Part shown: piece by piece, positions 25,420 through 35,138 of the stretch | Layout: each line of letters begins with the position of its first letter | How positions within the stretch are numbered: position 1 is the stretch's first letter | NCBI GenBank assembly: GCA_013112555.1 | Contig: JABFGK010000002.1 | Coordinates: forward strand, 124,001 to 188,000 | Length of the DNA stretch: 64,000 nt | Direction of reading: 5' to 3' | DNA from: Planctomycetota bacterium | Lineage (GTDB): Bacteria > Planctomycetota > Phycisphaerae > Phycisphaerales > UBA5793 | Translations under genes and position numbers: made by a program | The notes under the pieces: generated by a model | Databases searched by the model: none | The model's input: the letters and a program-made list of their open reading frames with translations, nothing else | What the model was told of the DNA's origin: nothing

Positions 25420-26946
25420 GTGAGTCTGCAGGTCAAATTCATTCTGCTTCTGTTTCTGCTCGGACTGGCCGTCGTCATCAGCGTCGTGTTCTCCGGGTGG
25501 AGTGTGCTGGCGCTGGACCGAGAAGCGACGCAGACCTATCGCAACCTGGCGTTCGTGCTGGATCGGCTCGATGTGGCCAAGCAACGATTCGAGCAGCAGA
25601 TCCGTATCCTCGACCCTCGTCTCCAATCGCTGCATTCTGCCCTGCTTCCTCCCGGTCCGGATGGCCAACGATCTGAGAGTGGCCCTGATGCTGCCGAACA
25701 CAGCCCGACTCCCTTGCCGATCAGCGAGATGGAAGCGGTCCTGGATGACCTGGAGTCACTCGAATCGCTGCGGGAGCGGATCGGGCAAACAACCAGCCGG
25801 GCACTCTTGAGCCGTGGGCGAAAGACCATCCGGGCAATGACCCAAGCCATTGCGGCTCGAAATGATGGCTCCAGCGTTGAGTTCGCGTCGGCACTCGGCG
25901 ATGCCGAGTTTGAGTTCGAGCGATTTCATCTCCTGGCCGAGCAGATCGAGAAACGGGTGCTCGATGACATCAAGGTGGCGCTCGAGCACGGCAAGGTGAT
26001 ACGAGGCCTGGTCATGCGTGTGTTACTGGGCTGCCTGCTCGGCTCCATGCTCGTGGCCGTGCTGGGCATGCTGCTGTTGCGGCGGTGGGTGCGCGATCCG
26101 ATTCGCCGGCTGCGCAATGCAACCGAGCGGTTGGCAAGCGGCGACTTCGATTACCGGATCCAGGTGACCAGCGATGATGAACTCGGGCTGCTCTCTGCCG
26201 AGGTGAACGAGATGGCCTCCACGATTCTGTCGATGCAACAGGAACGCGTTGAACGTGAGCGACTCGCTGCCGTCGGCGAGATGACCCGTCGGATTGTCCA
26301 CAATCTTCGAAATCCGTTGGCAGGCATTCGCGGGCTGGCAGAGCTGACCGCGGCCGAACTTCCCGCGGAACAGGACACGGCCGAATACCAGCGCCGCATT
26401 CTGGCCACTGTTGATCGCTTCGAGGGCTGGCTTAAGGAGTTGCTGCGGACGACCTCGCCGATGGACGCAAAGCCGGTGCTGCAGAACATAGCGCCAACCA
26501 TTCAGCACGTCATTGAGGCGCATGAAGCTCAGGCACTGGCCAGATCGATCACCGTCAGCGTCGCGGTCGAGCAGCAGGCTGTCTCACTGGTTGACCTGTC
26601 GAGCCACTCGGTTGACGCCTGCTTCGATCCCATGCACTTCGAGCAGGCACTCAGCGCACTGGTGGGCAATGCGATCGAGGCGGTGGATGAAAGAGGGCAG
26701 GTTCGGATCAGCCTCGAGCGAAATGAAGACAAACGTATCTGCATTATCAGTGTCGCGGATGATGGTCCGGGAATCGAGCCGGATCATCACGATCAGATAT
26801 TTGAGCCATATTACTCCACGAAAAGACACGGCACGGGCATCGGGCTTGCACTCGTGAAGAACATCGTTCAGGCTCATCATGGCCGAATCGCACTGAAGCG
26901 GTCAGAAATGGGCGGCGCTGAGTTCGTTATCACACTTCCAGGCTGA
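25420..26946 (+). CDS. Membrane sensor histidine kinase (HAMP-HisKA-HATPase)
   Basis: A 508-residue two-component sensor. It has an N-terminal membrane helix (FILLLFLLGLAVVISVVFSGW), a periplasmic helical region (about 30-195), a second membrane helix (VLLGCLLGSMLVAVLGMLLL) and a HAMP linker (PIRRLRNATERLASGDF). The HisKA His lies in RRIVHNLRNPLAG. The ATPase domain shows ALVGNAIEAVDERG (N box), DDGPGIEPDH (G1) and GTGIGLALVKNIVQAHHG (G2). The start is GTG 25420 with no clear ribosome site. It is followed after 23 bases by the sigma-54 regulator gene, so the two form a classic NtrB/NtrC-like pair. The signal it senses is unknown. Confidence 0.9.
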   Translation: MSLQVKFILLLFLLGLAVVISVVFSGWSVLALDREATQTYRNLAFVLDRLDVAKQRFEQQIRILDPRLQSLHSALLPPGPDGQRSESGPDAAEHSPTPLPISEMEAVLDDLESLESLRERIGQTTSRALLSRGRKTIRAMTQAIAARNDGSSVEFASALGDAEFEFERFHLLAEQIEKRVLDDIKVALEHGKVIRGLVMRVLLGCLLGSMLVAVLGMLLLRRWVRDPIRRLRNATERLASGDFDYRIQVTSDDELGLLSAEVNEMASTILSMQQERVERERLAAVGEMTRRIVHNLRNPLAGIRGLAELTAAELPAEQDTAEYQRRILATVDRFEGWLKELLRTTSPMDAKPVLQNIAPTIQHVIEAHEAQALARSITVSVAVEQQAVSLVDLSSHSVDACFDPMHFEQALSALVGNAIEAVDERGQVRISLERNEDKRICIISVADDGPGIEPDHHDQIFEPYYSTKRHGTGIGLALVKNIVQAHHGRIALKRSEMGGAEFVITLPG

Positions 26947-26969
26947 TTGCCGGCCGCTGGGAGACAGAG

Positions 26970-28449
26970 ATGGCCAAAATTGTCATCATCGAAGATGAAG
27001 AGAACCTGCGGTTCTCAATTGCCAAGCGGCTGCAGAAGGCTGGGCATACGACTGTTGAGTCCGATACGGTTGAGGAAGCCCTCGACCTGATCGAGAAAGA
27101 CGAACCCGACGCGATCCTGACCGACATCAACCTGGCCGGGAAACTCAACGGGCTGGACCTCGTGCGGACCGTGCGCGAAAACGGGTTCGGCGGCAGCGTT
27201 ATCGTCATGACGGCATACGGCAGCATCGAGAATGCGATCGAAGCCATCAAGGATGGCGCTGATGAGTATCTGCCCAAACCGATCTCGCTCGAGGAAGTGT
27301 GCCTCGTCCTTGATCGCTCGCTGGGCAATCACAAAGTACGGAATCAACTGACGCTGTATCAGCGACTCGCACGCTCCAAGTCAAAGGAGCGGTCATTGCT
27401 GGGGGAGAGCCCGGCGTGGCAGGATGTCGTCTCTTTGGCACAGCGCATGGCACATCTGCCGGTGGCGTCGGGCAATGAGTTATCAGCCATACTGCTGATG
27501 GGGGAAACCGGAGTCGGGAAAGGGAGACTCGCACGCTACATCCATGACAACTGCCCCGACCCGTCGGCCCCGTTCGTCCATGTTAACTGTTCCGCCCTCC
27601 CTCCCACGCTGATCGAAAGTGAACTGTTCGGCCACCAGAAGGGCGCTTTCACCGACGCACGCGAGACGAGGCAGGGCTTGTTTGAACTCGCAGACGGCGG
27701 GACGATCTTTCTTGATGAGATCGGCGACATGCCGTTGGAGCCGCAATCGAAACTCCTGATAGTGGTGGAGCAGGGTGTCTATCGTCGGATCGGCGCGACG
27801 AGCGAACGCAAGGCCAATGCACGCATCATTGCAGCCACCAATGCCGACCTCATGAATCGAGTTGAGGACGGCACGTTTCGCCGTGACTTATTTTATCGAC
27901 TGAACCCGCTGACCATCAGCATCCCCTCATTGCGTGAGCGCGGGGATGACGCCGTGATTCTTGCCAAGCACCTGCTGGCAAGCGCATCGGCGCAAGGCAC
28001 AGCGGCCCGGACTCACGTTTCATCAGGACACGATCGAGGCCATTCGACAGCACTCCTGGCCAGGGAATGTTCGCGAACTCGTCAATGCCATGCAGCGGGC
28101 GGCGTTCCTATCAGCCAGCGATGAAATAACACCGGCCGATCTCGGGTTAAGCAGTAGCGGACTGCCTGACGAGGTGCCTGCCCCGTCGCCGGCCGACAGC
28201 AACGGACGGCTGAACACCGGGTTCACGGCAACAGCAGCCCAATCACCTGCGGACCTGACATTCGATTTCAAGTCCGGGCGATTCAGTGCAGAGGAAGTGG
28301 AAAAGCACCTGATGAGGAGTGCGTTGCAACATACGAACGGCAATGTTTCCCGGGCAGCAAAGTTGATCGGCATGAATCGGAGTTCGTTCCGGTATCGCAT
28401 TGAGCGCTATGAGCTCGAGTCATTGATTGAGGAGCTCAGTTCGCCATGA
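26970..28449 (+). CDS. Sigma-54-dependent response regulator (NtrC family), frame broken near 27990-28010
   Basis: A regulator of about 492 residues that would activate sigma-54 promoters when phosphorylated by the kinase just upstream. The receiver domain begins MAKIVIIEDEENL with acceptor Asp52 (ILTDINL) and Lys in YLPKPISL. The AAA+ domain has GETGVGKG, a GAFTDA loop in place of the usual GAFTGA, FLDEIGDMP and RRDLFYRLN. After a +1 frame change near 27990-28010 the second frame continues with SWPGNVRELVNAMQR and a Fis-type helix-turn-helix (GNVSRAAKLIGMNRSSFRYRI). GGGAG precedes the ATG. Its stop overlaps the next gene's start as ATGA. I take the frame break as a probable consensus error. 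Confidence 0.85.
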
Positions 28450-30071
28450 TCTATTGCACCTCCCATCCTGCTGCAAGACCGGCTCTTCGGCACACAAATC
28501 TGAGCACGATTGGCGCAGCATCGCTGTTTCTGATGACGATGATGGCACCGGCTGCATGGGCTGATGACAACCCGCAGGTCCACTCGGATTCGGTCGGGGA
28601 CGCAGTCATTCGGCGTACCGATGCCGGGAACGACGGCCCGATCAACGCGCAGTCCCATCTGCCGGACCTGGTGAGCGTGACGATCGGCGGGTGGCAGACC
28701 TCGACGCCGACGACGAATCCGTATTCCGGTCAGTGGAAGGATCCGCGCAACACCGTGCTCTTCCGCATCGATGTTGTTTTGGACGGCTTGGTTAACCCAC
28801 CCGGCCCCATCGATCTGCTCGGTGATGGGTATAACCCGTATAAGTATGGTCCACACCCGGTGTACGGCTTCATTGAGTTTGATATTGATGAGTCATCCGA
28901 TACCGGCGGTGAAGTGGACGGCGTCGAGCACCGCCCGCTGGCCAATGCCTCACGCTTCGGCGGCCGCTTCAGCGACTCGATCGGTGAGCGTCAGGCCGAG
29001 ACGGCTGATGATCTCGATAACGACCTGTGTTCCGACCCGCTGGTGGAACGATCAGGTGAGGAGTTTCATCTGAGCCTGTGCGCCTGTCAATACATGTACA
29101 TGATGCCGATCAATGATCCGACGCCGGCCACGTTTGACGAAGGGGACACCTGGATCGTCACCGGCCGCCTGTTCCGCCGAACCCATGCGTTTATCCCGTA
29201 CAGTTTCGCCTATGGCGGCTATCAATTCGGTGACTACGACCCCGAGATTCAGTTGCGGTTCCGTCACAGCCCGAGCAGCGACCAGACCACGATTTCGCTC
29301 GTGTTTGCACAGACCAATGCCGGATCAGCGTTGCTCCGAGGCGAGAGCGAAGAGCAGATTGACTTCAATGTCGGGAACCAGACGAGTATTCTCGAAGCGA
29401 TGGCTGAGATGCGCTTCTCGGCCCTGTACAGCTCGGACGGGCCGTGCACGAACTATGATCTGCTCCAGGGATGGGGCGATGAGAATCACCAGGAAGGCGA
29501 GTTCGATCGGTTCCTGGAGGTCGATCGCTGGAACGTCCTGGCAGTCGTCGGCACCACCTACAGCGAGCGGCAAAACGATGCGCTCTACGTCTGGACGGAC
29601 ATCGGCCCGCACTTTGAATCCGGCGACCTGAACGGTGACTCCCGAATCGGCGGCGGCGACCAGAATGCCGTCATGTCGGTCATCAGCAAATCAGACGGCA
29701 CCTGGCGCGATGGCGATCAGACGGCAAACGGGCAACTGTACCTGCCGACATTGGGCGAGGACTTCTCCCTGTATGACATCAACTACGACGGGTTTATCAA
29801 TGCCGTCGACCTGGCCATCATCGGGTATGAAAAGCGCGGGGACGTCAACTCAGACCGTCAGGTCAACTCCGCTGACCTCTTGGCACTGCAAACCATGCTG
29901 GGCGTCTACGAAGGGAACCTGCTGTTCAATCCAGCCGCCGATCTCGTAGCCGACGGGGTGATTGATGCGGCCGACGGTCGCCTGCTGCAGAAACTTATCA
30001 AACTCAAGCAGACGACACAACCCGGCACCCACATCATGCCCGGAGGTGCCCAGAAGGTACCCGGAAACTGA
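28446..30071 (+). CDS. Secreted dockerin-type protein
   Basis: A 541-residue exported protein with a signal sequence (GAASLFLMTMMAPAAWAD) and a long unassigned beta-rich body (about 30-390). The end carries dockerin/EF-hand-like calcium repeats: GDLNGDSRIGGGDQNAV, YDINYDGFINAVDLAIIG, RGDVNSDRQVNSADLLAL and ADLVADGVIDAADGRLL. Dockerins mediate protein attachment or cell-surface display. The start overlaps the regulator stop by four bases (ATGA), so translation is coupled; it is uncommon for a structural secreted gene to be joined so tightly to a two-component system. No cohesin is visible in the window. Confidence 0.8.
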   Translation: MIYCTSHPAARPALRHTNLSTIGAASLFLMTMMAPAAWADDNPQVHSDSVGDAVIRRTDAGNDGPINAQSHLPDLVSVTIGGWQTSTPTTNPYSGQWKDPRNTVLFRIDVVLDGLVNPPGPIDLLGDGYNPYKYGPHPVYGFIEFDIDESSDTGGEVDGVEHRPLANASRFGGRFSDSIGERQAETADDLDNDLCSDPLVERSGEEFHLSLCACQYMYMMPINDPTPATFDEGDTWIVTGRLFRRTHAFIPYSFAYGGYQFGDYDPEIQLRFRHSPSSDQTTISLVFAQTNAGSALLRGESEEQIDFNVGNQTSILEAMAEMRFSALYSSDGPCTNYDLLQGWGDENHQEGEFDRFLEVDRWNVLAVVGTTYSERQNDALYVWTDIGPHFESGDLNGDSRIGGGDQNAVMSVISKSDGTWRDGDQTANGQLYLPTLGEDFSLYDINYDGFINAVDLAIIGYEKRGDVNSDRQVNSADLLALQTMLGVYEGNLLFNPAADLVADGVIDAADGRLLQKLIKLKQTTQPGTHIMPGGAQKVPGN

Positions 30072-30202
30072 CCGCCCGATGTCGTGACAGTCGGCGATGC
30101 ATGATTGCCGCTCGCGCGTTGCTCGCAATTGCCCAATCCGCTAGAGTCTGACCGTTCTCGATCAGACGTTATTCTCCTGCAGCGAATTGGCGGGCCCCGC
30201 AT

Positions 30203-32002
30203 ATGGCACGACGACCGGCACCGAACCAACAGGCACAACAAGCACTCGCGTCGGCACAGCAGATGCACCGGATGGGGCGATTGCCCGAAGCCGAGCGACT
30301 GTACCGGCAGTTCCTCCAGGCACAGCCGAAGCATGCCTCGACGCTGTACAACCTGTCGATGGTTCTGCGAGCATTGGATCGCCCGGCCGAGGCGGTCCCC
30401 TTTCTGCAGCGAGCACTCGCAATCCGGCCGCAGCAACCCGAGATCTACAACGATCTCTGCTATGTACATCAAACGATCGGGCAGCCCGAGAAAGCCATCA
30501 AGGTGGCACAGCAGGCCATCGCGAAACTCCCGGCCATCCCGATCGGGTACTTCCACCTGGGACAGATCTACGTCAGCCTGCTCAAGCCGACCGAAGCGAT
30601 TCAGACGATTCTGACCGGGATCGAAAAGGCCGGGCAGGACCCCGATCTGGTCAAGGTACTGGCTGATGCCTACAGCAATATTGGACGCTTCAGCGAAGCC
30701 GCCAGGCACTATCGGCAACTCCTTGAGATTCGACCTGAAATCGCCGGCGAGTTGGAGTCCGACCTGGGCAACTGTCTCCGCAGCATGGGTGAATTAGAGG
30801 AGGCGCTGGCCGGCTATGACCGGGCACTGCGGGCCGGCATGCCCAACCCGCGCGCTCTGGCCGGCAAGATCGAGACGCTCGAATCCCTGCGCCGCCGTGA
30901 TGAAGCACAACAACTGGCCGAGCAAGCCACCGGGCCAGGCCAACCGCTGCATCCGGACCTGGCGCTGGCAGTCGGCCGAATCAGCCGACGAACAAAGCAA
31001 CAACAGAACGCGATCGACTATGCCAACCGCCTCCTGGCTGACCCCGGTATCAGTGTGCTGCAGCAGCATCGCTCACAAGTCATGATGATGCTCGGCGCAC
31101 TGTATGAGGATCTGCAGCAGTATGACCAGGCATTCCAAGCCTACAAGACCGGTAATGATCTATACGGGAACAAGGTAGAGGACAAGCAACTCAACGACCA
31201 GGTCGCATCGTTGCTTCAGGTGTTTTCTGTTGACAATCTCACAGGCTATGCGCACAGCAACAGCGATTCGGAACTCCCCGTTTTCATCGTGGGCATGCCA
31301 CGCTCCGGCACGAGTCTGCTCGAACAGATCCTGGCGAGCCACCCGGACGTGTACGGCGGCGGCGAGCGGCGTGAAATCCATGACGTGTCGATGGCCATCG
31401 CCACGGAATACGGCTCGGAGTCGCTGCCCTACCCGGCCTGCCTCTCAATGACAACCGTTGACTTCATGGACCGGCTTGCCGGCACACACCTGACCAAACT
31501 GCACGACGTGGCCCCGGATGCTGCGCGATTCACGGACAAGAACCCGCCGAACTACTTTCATGTCGGCCTGATTTCGTTGCTGTTCCCGAAGGCACGGATC
31601 ATTCACAGTCTGCGCAATCCGCTGGACACCTGCTGGTCGTGTTATGCCACCCGGCTCGGTCCCGGCCACCTGTACGCCAACGAGCTGCGATCACTCGGCC
31701 TCGCGTACCGAGCCTACCGGAAGATCATGGAGCATTGGCACGAAGCGGTATCGATTCCGATTCTCGATATCGAATACGAACAGGTGGTCACCGATCCCGA
31801 GCCGCAGGTGCGCCGACTGCTCGATTTCTGTGGCCTCGAGTTCCACCCGGACTGCCTGAAGTTCCATGAAAGCAAACGGCTGACCAAAACCGCCAGCATC
31901 GACCAGGTAACGAAGCCGGTGTATACAACAAGCGTGGAACGGTATCGCCATTTCGAGAAGTACCTGGGCGAGTTGAAGGAAGTGGTGGCGGAGTATCTTT
32001 GA
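30203..32002 (+). CDS. TPR-repeat sulfotransferase
   Basis: A 599-residue protein with TPR helices in the first about 340 residues (for example PEAERLYRQFLQAQPKHASTL, AVPFLQRALAIRPQQPEIYN). A PAPS-dependent sulfotransferase domain follows. The 5'-phosphosulfate loop is FIVGMPRSGTSLLEQILASH and the 3'-phosphate region is IHSLRNPLDTCWSCY; TDKNPPNYFHVGL is also typical. The domain probably transfers sulfate from PAPS to a carbohydrate or peptide, but the acceptor is unknown. No signal peptide is seen. It is preceded by a 131-base gap and stands apart from the dockerin gene. Confidence 0.9.
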   Translation: MARRPAPNQQAQQALASAQQMHRMGRLPEAERLYRQFLQAQPKHASTLYNLSMVLRALDRPAEAVPFLQRALAIRPQQPEIYNDLCYVHQTIGQPEKAIKVAQQAIAKLPAIPIGYFHLGQIYVSLLKPTEAIQTILTGIEKAGQDPDLVKVLADAYSNIGRFSEAARHYRQLLEIRPEIAGELESDLGNCLRSMGELEEALAGYDRALRAGMPNPRALAGKIETLESLRRRDEAQQLAEQATGPGQPLHPDLALAVGRISRRTKQQQNAIDYANRLLADPGISVLQQHRSQVMMMLGALYEDLQQYDQAFQAYKTGNDLYGNKVEDKQLNDQVASLLQVFSVDNLTGYAHSNSDSELPVFIVGMPRSGTSLLEQILASHPDVYGGGERREIHDVSMAIATEYGSESLPYPACLSMTTVDFMDRLAGTHLTKLHDVAPDAARFTDKNPPNYFHVGLISLLFPKARIIHSLRNPLDTCWSCYATRLGPGHLYANELRSLGLAYRAYRKIMEHWHEAVSIPILDIEYEQVVTDPEPQVRRLLDFCGLEFHPDCLKFHESKRLTKTASIDQVTKPVYTTSVERYRHFEKYLGELKEVVAEYL

Positions 32003-32032
32003 CGAAGTAGGTCAGTAGTGGTGCATCTTTCG

Positions 32033-32070
32033 TAGGTCAGGTCAACGCCGCTTGAGGCGGAAGACCTGAC
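32033..32070. repeat. GGTCAGGTCAACGC...GGAAGACCTGAC hairpin, copy before the ankyrin gene
   Basis: The arms GTCAGGTC (in the first part) and AGACCTGAC at the end can pair around a GC-rich loop. It ends in CATCGGCATCGTAG just ahead of the ankyrin gene. A related copy with GCCGGGTCAACGC...GCGGAAGACCCGGCATC lies near 38085-38125. Confidence 0.65.
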
Positions 32071-32096
32071 ATCGGCATCGTAGCAGGAGAGTGCTT

Positions 32097-33308
32097 ATGT
32101 CCTCAAAGACGGCCCTGTGCACTTACCTGTGCTTGCCCGTAGTCCTGGTTCTCGTTGTACTGACTGCGGTGACTAACTTCATTGGAAGACGGCATGATAG
32201 CACAGACGACAATGGGAGCGCGGCCGCCTCGCAGCATGTTGCCAGTGAGACAGCCCTCGAAAAGCGTGTGATTGATGCAATCCAGGAAGATGATACCGCT
32301 GACCTTACGTCACTGTTGAATACTGGGCTTGACGCGAACCTGACCTTCGTGCATTCACAGGAAGGCAATCGTTCGCTGCTGATCAATGCTGCGGAGGCAG
32401 GGCATGCTGATATCGTACAACTACTGCTGACTCACGGCGCAGATCCGAATGTTGGAGACGCTACCGGCTTTACGCCTTTGATATACGCTGTGTGCTCTCG
32501 CGCACCTGACATTGTTGATCTTCTATTGCACAACGGTGCCTCTGTCAACCAGTTGACTGTTAAGGGTGGCTCCGCGCTTGCGTCAGCGTCGGCGTTCGGA
32601 GATATTGAGATAATGCAGCGTCTGGTAGAATCAGGAGCATCGGTCAACCCGCAACTTGAGCATGAGGGCGCCTTTCCGCCGTTAACAGCAGCCGCAATGA
32701 ACTACCAGAGAGAGGCAATGCAGTGGTTACTTGACAACGGCGCTTCCGTTGATGCGATAAGTGAGGAAAGCCGCCCACTATTCAAGATGATGAATTCGAA
32801 CGCAACCGCGTCCGATGACACGATGGCATGTGTGACACTGATGGTTGACGCCGGTAATGATCCTTCTACGAGACATACTGATCGTGATGGAGGGACGCTG
32901 ACCCACTATGCCGCCCGGTATCTTCCGGACTTGCAGGTGTTGGACTATCTGATTAGCGAAGGAGCGGTGATTGATGAGGCAGACATCGATGGAAAGACCC
33001 CACTGTCATACGCAATCGTCCACAGGAAGCCGGAAATGGCTATTGCAGTTGCTCAAAGGTTAATTGATGCAGGTGCCGATATTAATGGGCAGCATGACGG
33101 AGTTACACCTCTCTTTTGTGCGGTCTGGTTTTGCCATGAGATAGAGGATATCACCGTCGTACAGTTCCTGATTGACAATGGAGCGGACTTAAGCCTGCGA
33201 AATGGCGCGGGCCAAAGTATCATTGACGTGGCAGAAGAAGCAACCATGGGGGACTTGAGGAACGAACTTGTTCAAGTGCTTCGAGAGGCCATGGAGCATG
33301 GAGGTTGA
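32097..33308 (+). CDS. Membrane-anchored ankyrin-repeat protein
   Basis: A 403-residue protein with one N-terminal membrane helix (LCLPVVLVLVVLTAVTNF), a short linker and ankyrin repeats over most of its length. Typical repeat phrases are LLINAAEAGHADIVQLLLTHGADPN, GFTPLIYAVCSRAPDIVDLLL and GKTPLSYAIVHRKPEMAIAVAQ. Ankyrin repeats bind other proteins; the partner is unknown. The ATG at 32097 follows AGGAGAG; an in-frame GTG at 32091 is less likely. By eye its base use is more AT-rich than that of its neighbours, and palindromic repeats flank it on both sides, which fits an acquired segment. Confidence 0.85.
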   Translation: MSSKTALCTYLCLPVVLVLVVLTAVTNFIGRRHDSTDDNGSAAASQHVASETALEKRVIDAIQEDDTADLTSLLNTGLDANLTFVHSQEGNRSLLINAAEAGHADIVQLLLTHGADPNVGDATGFTPLIYAVCSRAPDIVDLLLHNGASVNQLTVKGGSALASASAFGDIEIMQRLVESGASVNPQLEHEGAFPPLTAAAMNYQREAMQWLLDNGASVDAISEESRPLFKMMNSNATASDDTMACVTLMVDAGNDPSTRHTDRDGGTLTHYAARYLPDLQVLDYLISEGAVIDEADIDGKTPLSYAIVHRKPEMAIAVAQRLIDAGADINGQHDGVTPLFCAVWFCHEIEDITVVQFLIDNGADLSLRNGAGQSIIDVAEEATMGDLRNELVQVLREAMEHGG

Positions 33309-33341
33309 GGCAGCCTTGGCCACGAGCAGGCCGTCAGCATC

Positions 33342-33362
33342 GTAGTCAGGTTAAAACCTGAC
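33342..33362. repeat. GTCAGGTTTTAACCTGAC palindrome after the ankyrin gene
   Basis: A perfect palindrome (read on either strand) placed after the ankyrin gene and inside the last codons of the convergent beta-helix gene. CATCGTAG precedes it, as near 32075-32090. Confidence 0.6.
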
Positions 33363-34730
33363 CGTGACACACTGCCTCAACCTGGAATCATCATCGGCCG
33401 TCCCGCCTCGGTTGTCAGCCCCATCGGCGTCCACAAACAGCGGATCGAGATCGGTGCAACCGGGGAACCCCTTCGGGTTCGGCGGGTCCTCGCCCTGAAT
33501 CTGATCGAAGACGCCCTCGATGCAGCAGTAACTGAACTCGGTAGTGGCGCTGTTGTTGTGCACCTGTTCCTTGAACCGGTTATCGCCGACGCCCGTGTTT
33601 CCCCACAGAACACTATTGCTGAAGTTCACGACGCCGTTGGTGGAGTTGGAGACGGCCCCGCCATCCTGACCATCATTGAACACGAAGGAGCAACCGACGA
33701 TGGTTGTCGGGTTCGCAATGAAGTTGGTGATGGCGCCGCCGGTAATCGCGCTGTTGCCGGTAAACCTCGTATTCTCAATTCGTGCCGGCCGCCCGAGCCA
33801 TAAGGCCCCTCCGATGTCAGCGGTGTTGCCGACGAAGTCACAGTGAAGGATCGTGAGACCATCGGCCAGGCTGCAGATAGCCCCGCCGTTGGAGTAGAGC
33901 GGGTAGTTCGGGTCGGCTGTGTTGTTGGAAAACGAACAATGATCAAACACGGCCGGTGCATCGAACTCGATAAACACTGCTGCACCATCTGCCACGGACG
34001 CACCGCCGCCATACACCTGGTTGTAACTGAAGGAACAGTGAACAAAGGTCGGCGTGCTGAATGACATAATGTAAGCCCCCGCGCCGCGGGCCAGCCAGCA
34101 GTAGTTCCCGGTTATCGAGCACGAGTCGATCAGTGGGCTTCCTCCATTGATCAGGAACCCGGCCCCGGAAGCAAAGTCCGAGATGCTGTTCTCGATCGAG
34201 CAGTTGCGAATGATCGGCGAGGCATCGATCACGATCACAGCCGCCCCGGAGGCCGACGTGACCCGGGCGGATGTGATGGTGAACCCGTCCAGAATGGCCG
34301 TCTCCGACACGCCGTTGGCAGTGATGACCTGATCGGAGTTGTCCTGCATGTTGAACCAGCCGGGCTGATCGTCCCCGTTGAGGTCTCCTGACAAAACCGT
34401 TTCGTGCATCACCGGATCGCGCTGTTCGCGTGCGTTTTCGGTGCCGCTGAACCCGCCATAGATCCCGAGGTTGTCGCGCAGTGCAAAGGCAAGCGCCTGG
34501 CTGCCGTTGGGAGGGGCCGGCGCGTAGGTTCCTGCAGCCACCCAGACTTCGGTGCCCTGGCCGCCTGCCAGCGCGTCCTGGAGCGAGACATACGCATCAG
34601 CCCAGGAGGAGCCGTCGTTGTTCCCGCTCACCGCATCGACATCGACGAAGACAATCTGCCCATGCCCGGTCCCTGTGAGCAGCCCCAATGAACACAGGAT
34701 AATCGTATTTACACATCGCCTGATCGTCAT
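33351..34730 (-). CDS. Secreted right-handed beta-helix protein, probably truncated at the C-terminus
   Basis: A 459-residue exported protein. After a signal sequence (IRRCVNTIILCSLGLLTGTGHGQ) it has VDVDAVSGNNDGSSWADAYVSLQDAL, a lead-in shared by many bacterial surface beta-helix proteins. It then has turn-by-turn repeats (ILDGFTITSAR, IRNCSIENS, IDSCSITGNY, FDHCSFSNN, ILHCDFVGN). The end reads ADNRGGTADDDSRLRQ and then stops in unrelated residues (CVTVRF). Relatives normally continue with a phrase such as SPCIDAGD and further anchor domains. The stop lies in a palindromic repeat shared with the ankyrin region, so the gene was probably cut short there. The ATG at 34730 has AGGA about nine bases upstream. 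Confidence 0.75.
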   Translation of the reverse strand: MTIRRCVNTIILCSLGLLTGTGHGQIVFVDVDAVSGNNDGSSWADAYVSLQDALAGGQGTEVWVAAGTYAPAPPNGSQALAFALRDNLGIYGGFSGTENAREQRDPVMHETVLSGDLNGDDQPGWFNMQDNSDQVITANGVSETAILDGFTITSARVTSASGAAVIVIDASPIIRNCSIENSISDFASGAGFLINGGSPLIDSCSITGNYCWLARGAGAYIMSFSTPTFVHCSFSYNQVYGGGASVADGAAVFIEFDAPAVFDHCSFSNNTADPNYPLYSNGGAICSLADGLTILHCDFVGNTADIGGALWLGRPARIENTRFTGNSAITGGAITNFIANPTTIVGCSFVFNDGQDGGAVSNSTNGVVNFSNSVLWGNTGVGDNRFKEQVHNNSATTEFSYCCIEGVFDQIQGEDPPNPKGFPGCTDLDPLFVDADGADNRGGTADDDSRLRQCVTVRF

Positions 34731-35138
34731 AATAAGCATTCCTGCAAAGAGTGTGTAATAAACTGGCCGGGTTGGCGCTGTCGATGCACAGAATCCGGCG
34801 GTCGATACGCGTCAGTATCGACATTGACAAGAGATAACTGCATCAGGGGTATTCGCACCACACACTCTACACGACAGACGTGTAGACGCAATGAAAAACA
34901 GACGGCTGGCCCGTTGAATTCCAGATGCAAATCCTTCATCTGACCCACGCGTTGCCTCTTCGACCGGCACGATGAGGCTCTTGTGGCACTTTGTGATGTT
35001 GACACCTTGAAGCAGCATACGCCCACAGGCAAGGTGATGGATCCGGTGCAACCTATGTGCATCTCATGCTGCCTGCTCTGCGATGCTTTGCATCTTGAGC
35101 CGGCCTACAAGAGCACACATAGGCCGGGTGGGATATAA
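34731..35138. other. Spacer before the IS256-type element
   Basis: About 400 bases with no gene. It contains the sequence GCATCTTGAGCCGGC and a perfect CCGGCCTA...TAGGCCGG hairpin (about 35099-35127). The same GCATCTTGAGCCGGC phrase reappears on the far side of the mobile element at about 38184-38200. Confidence 0.55.
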
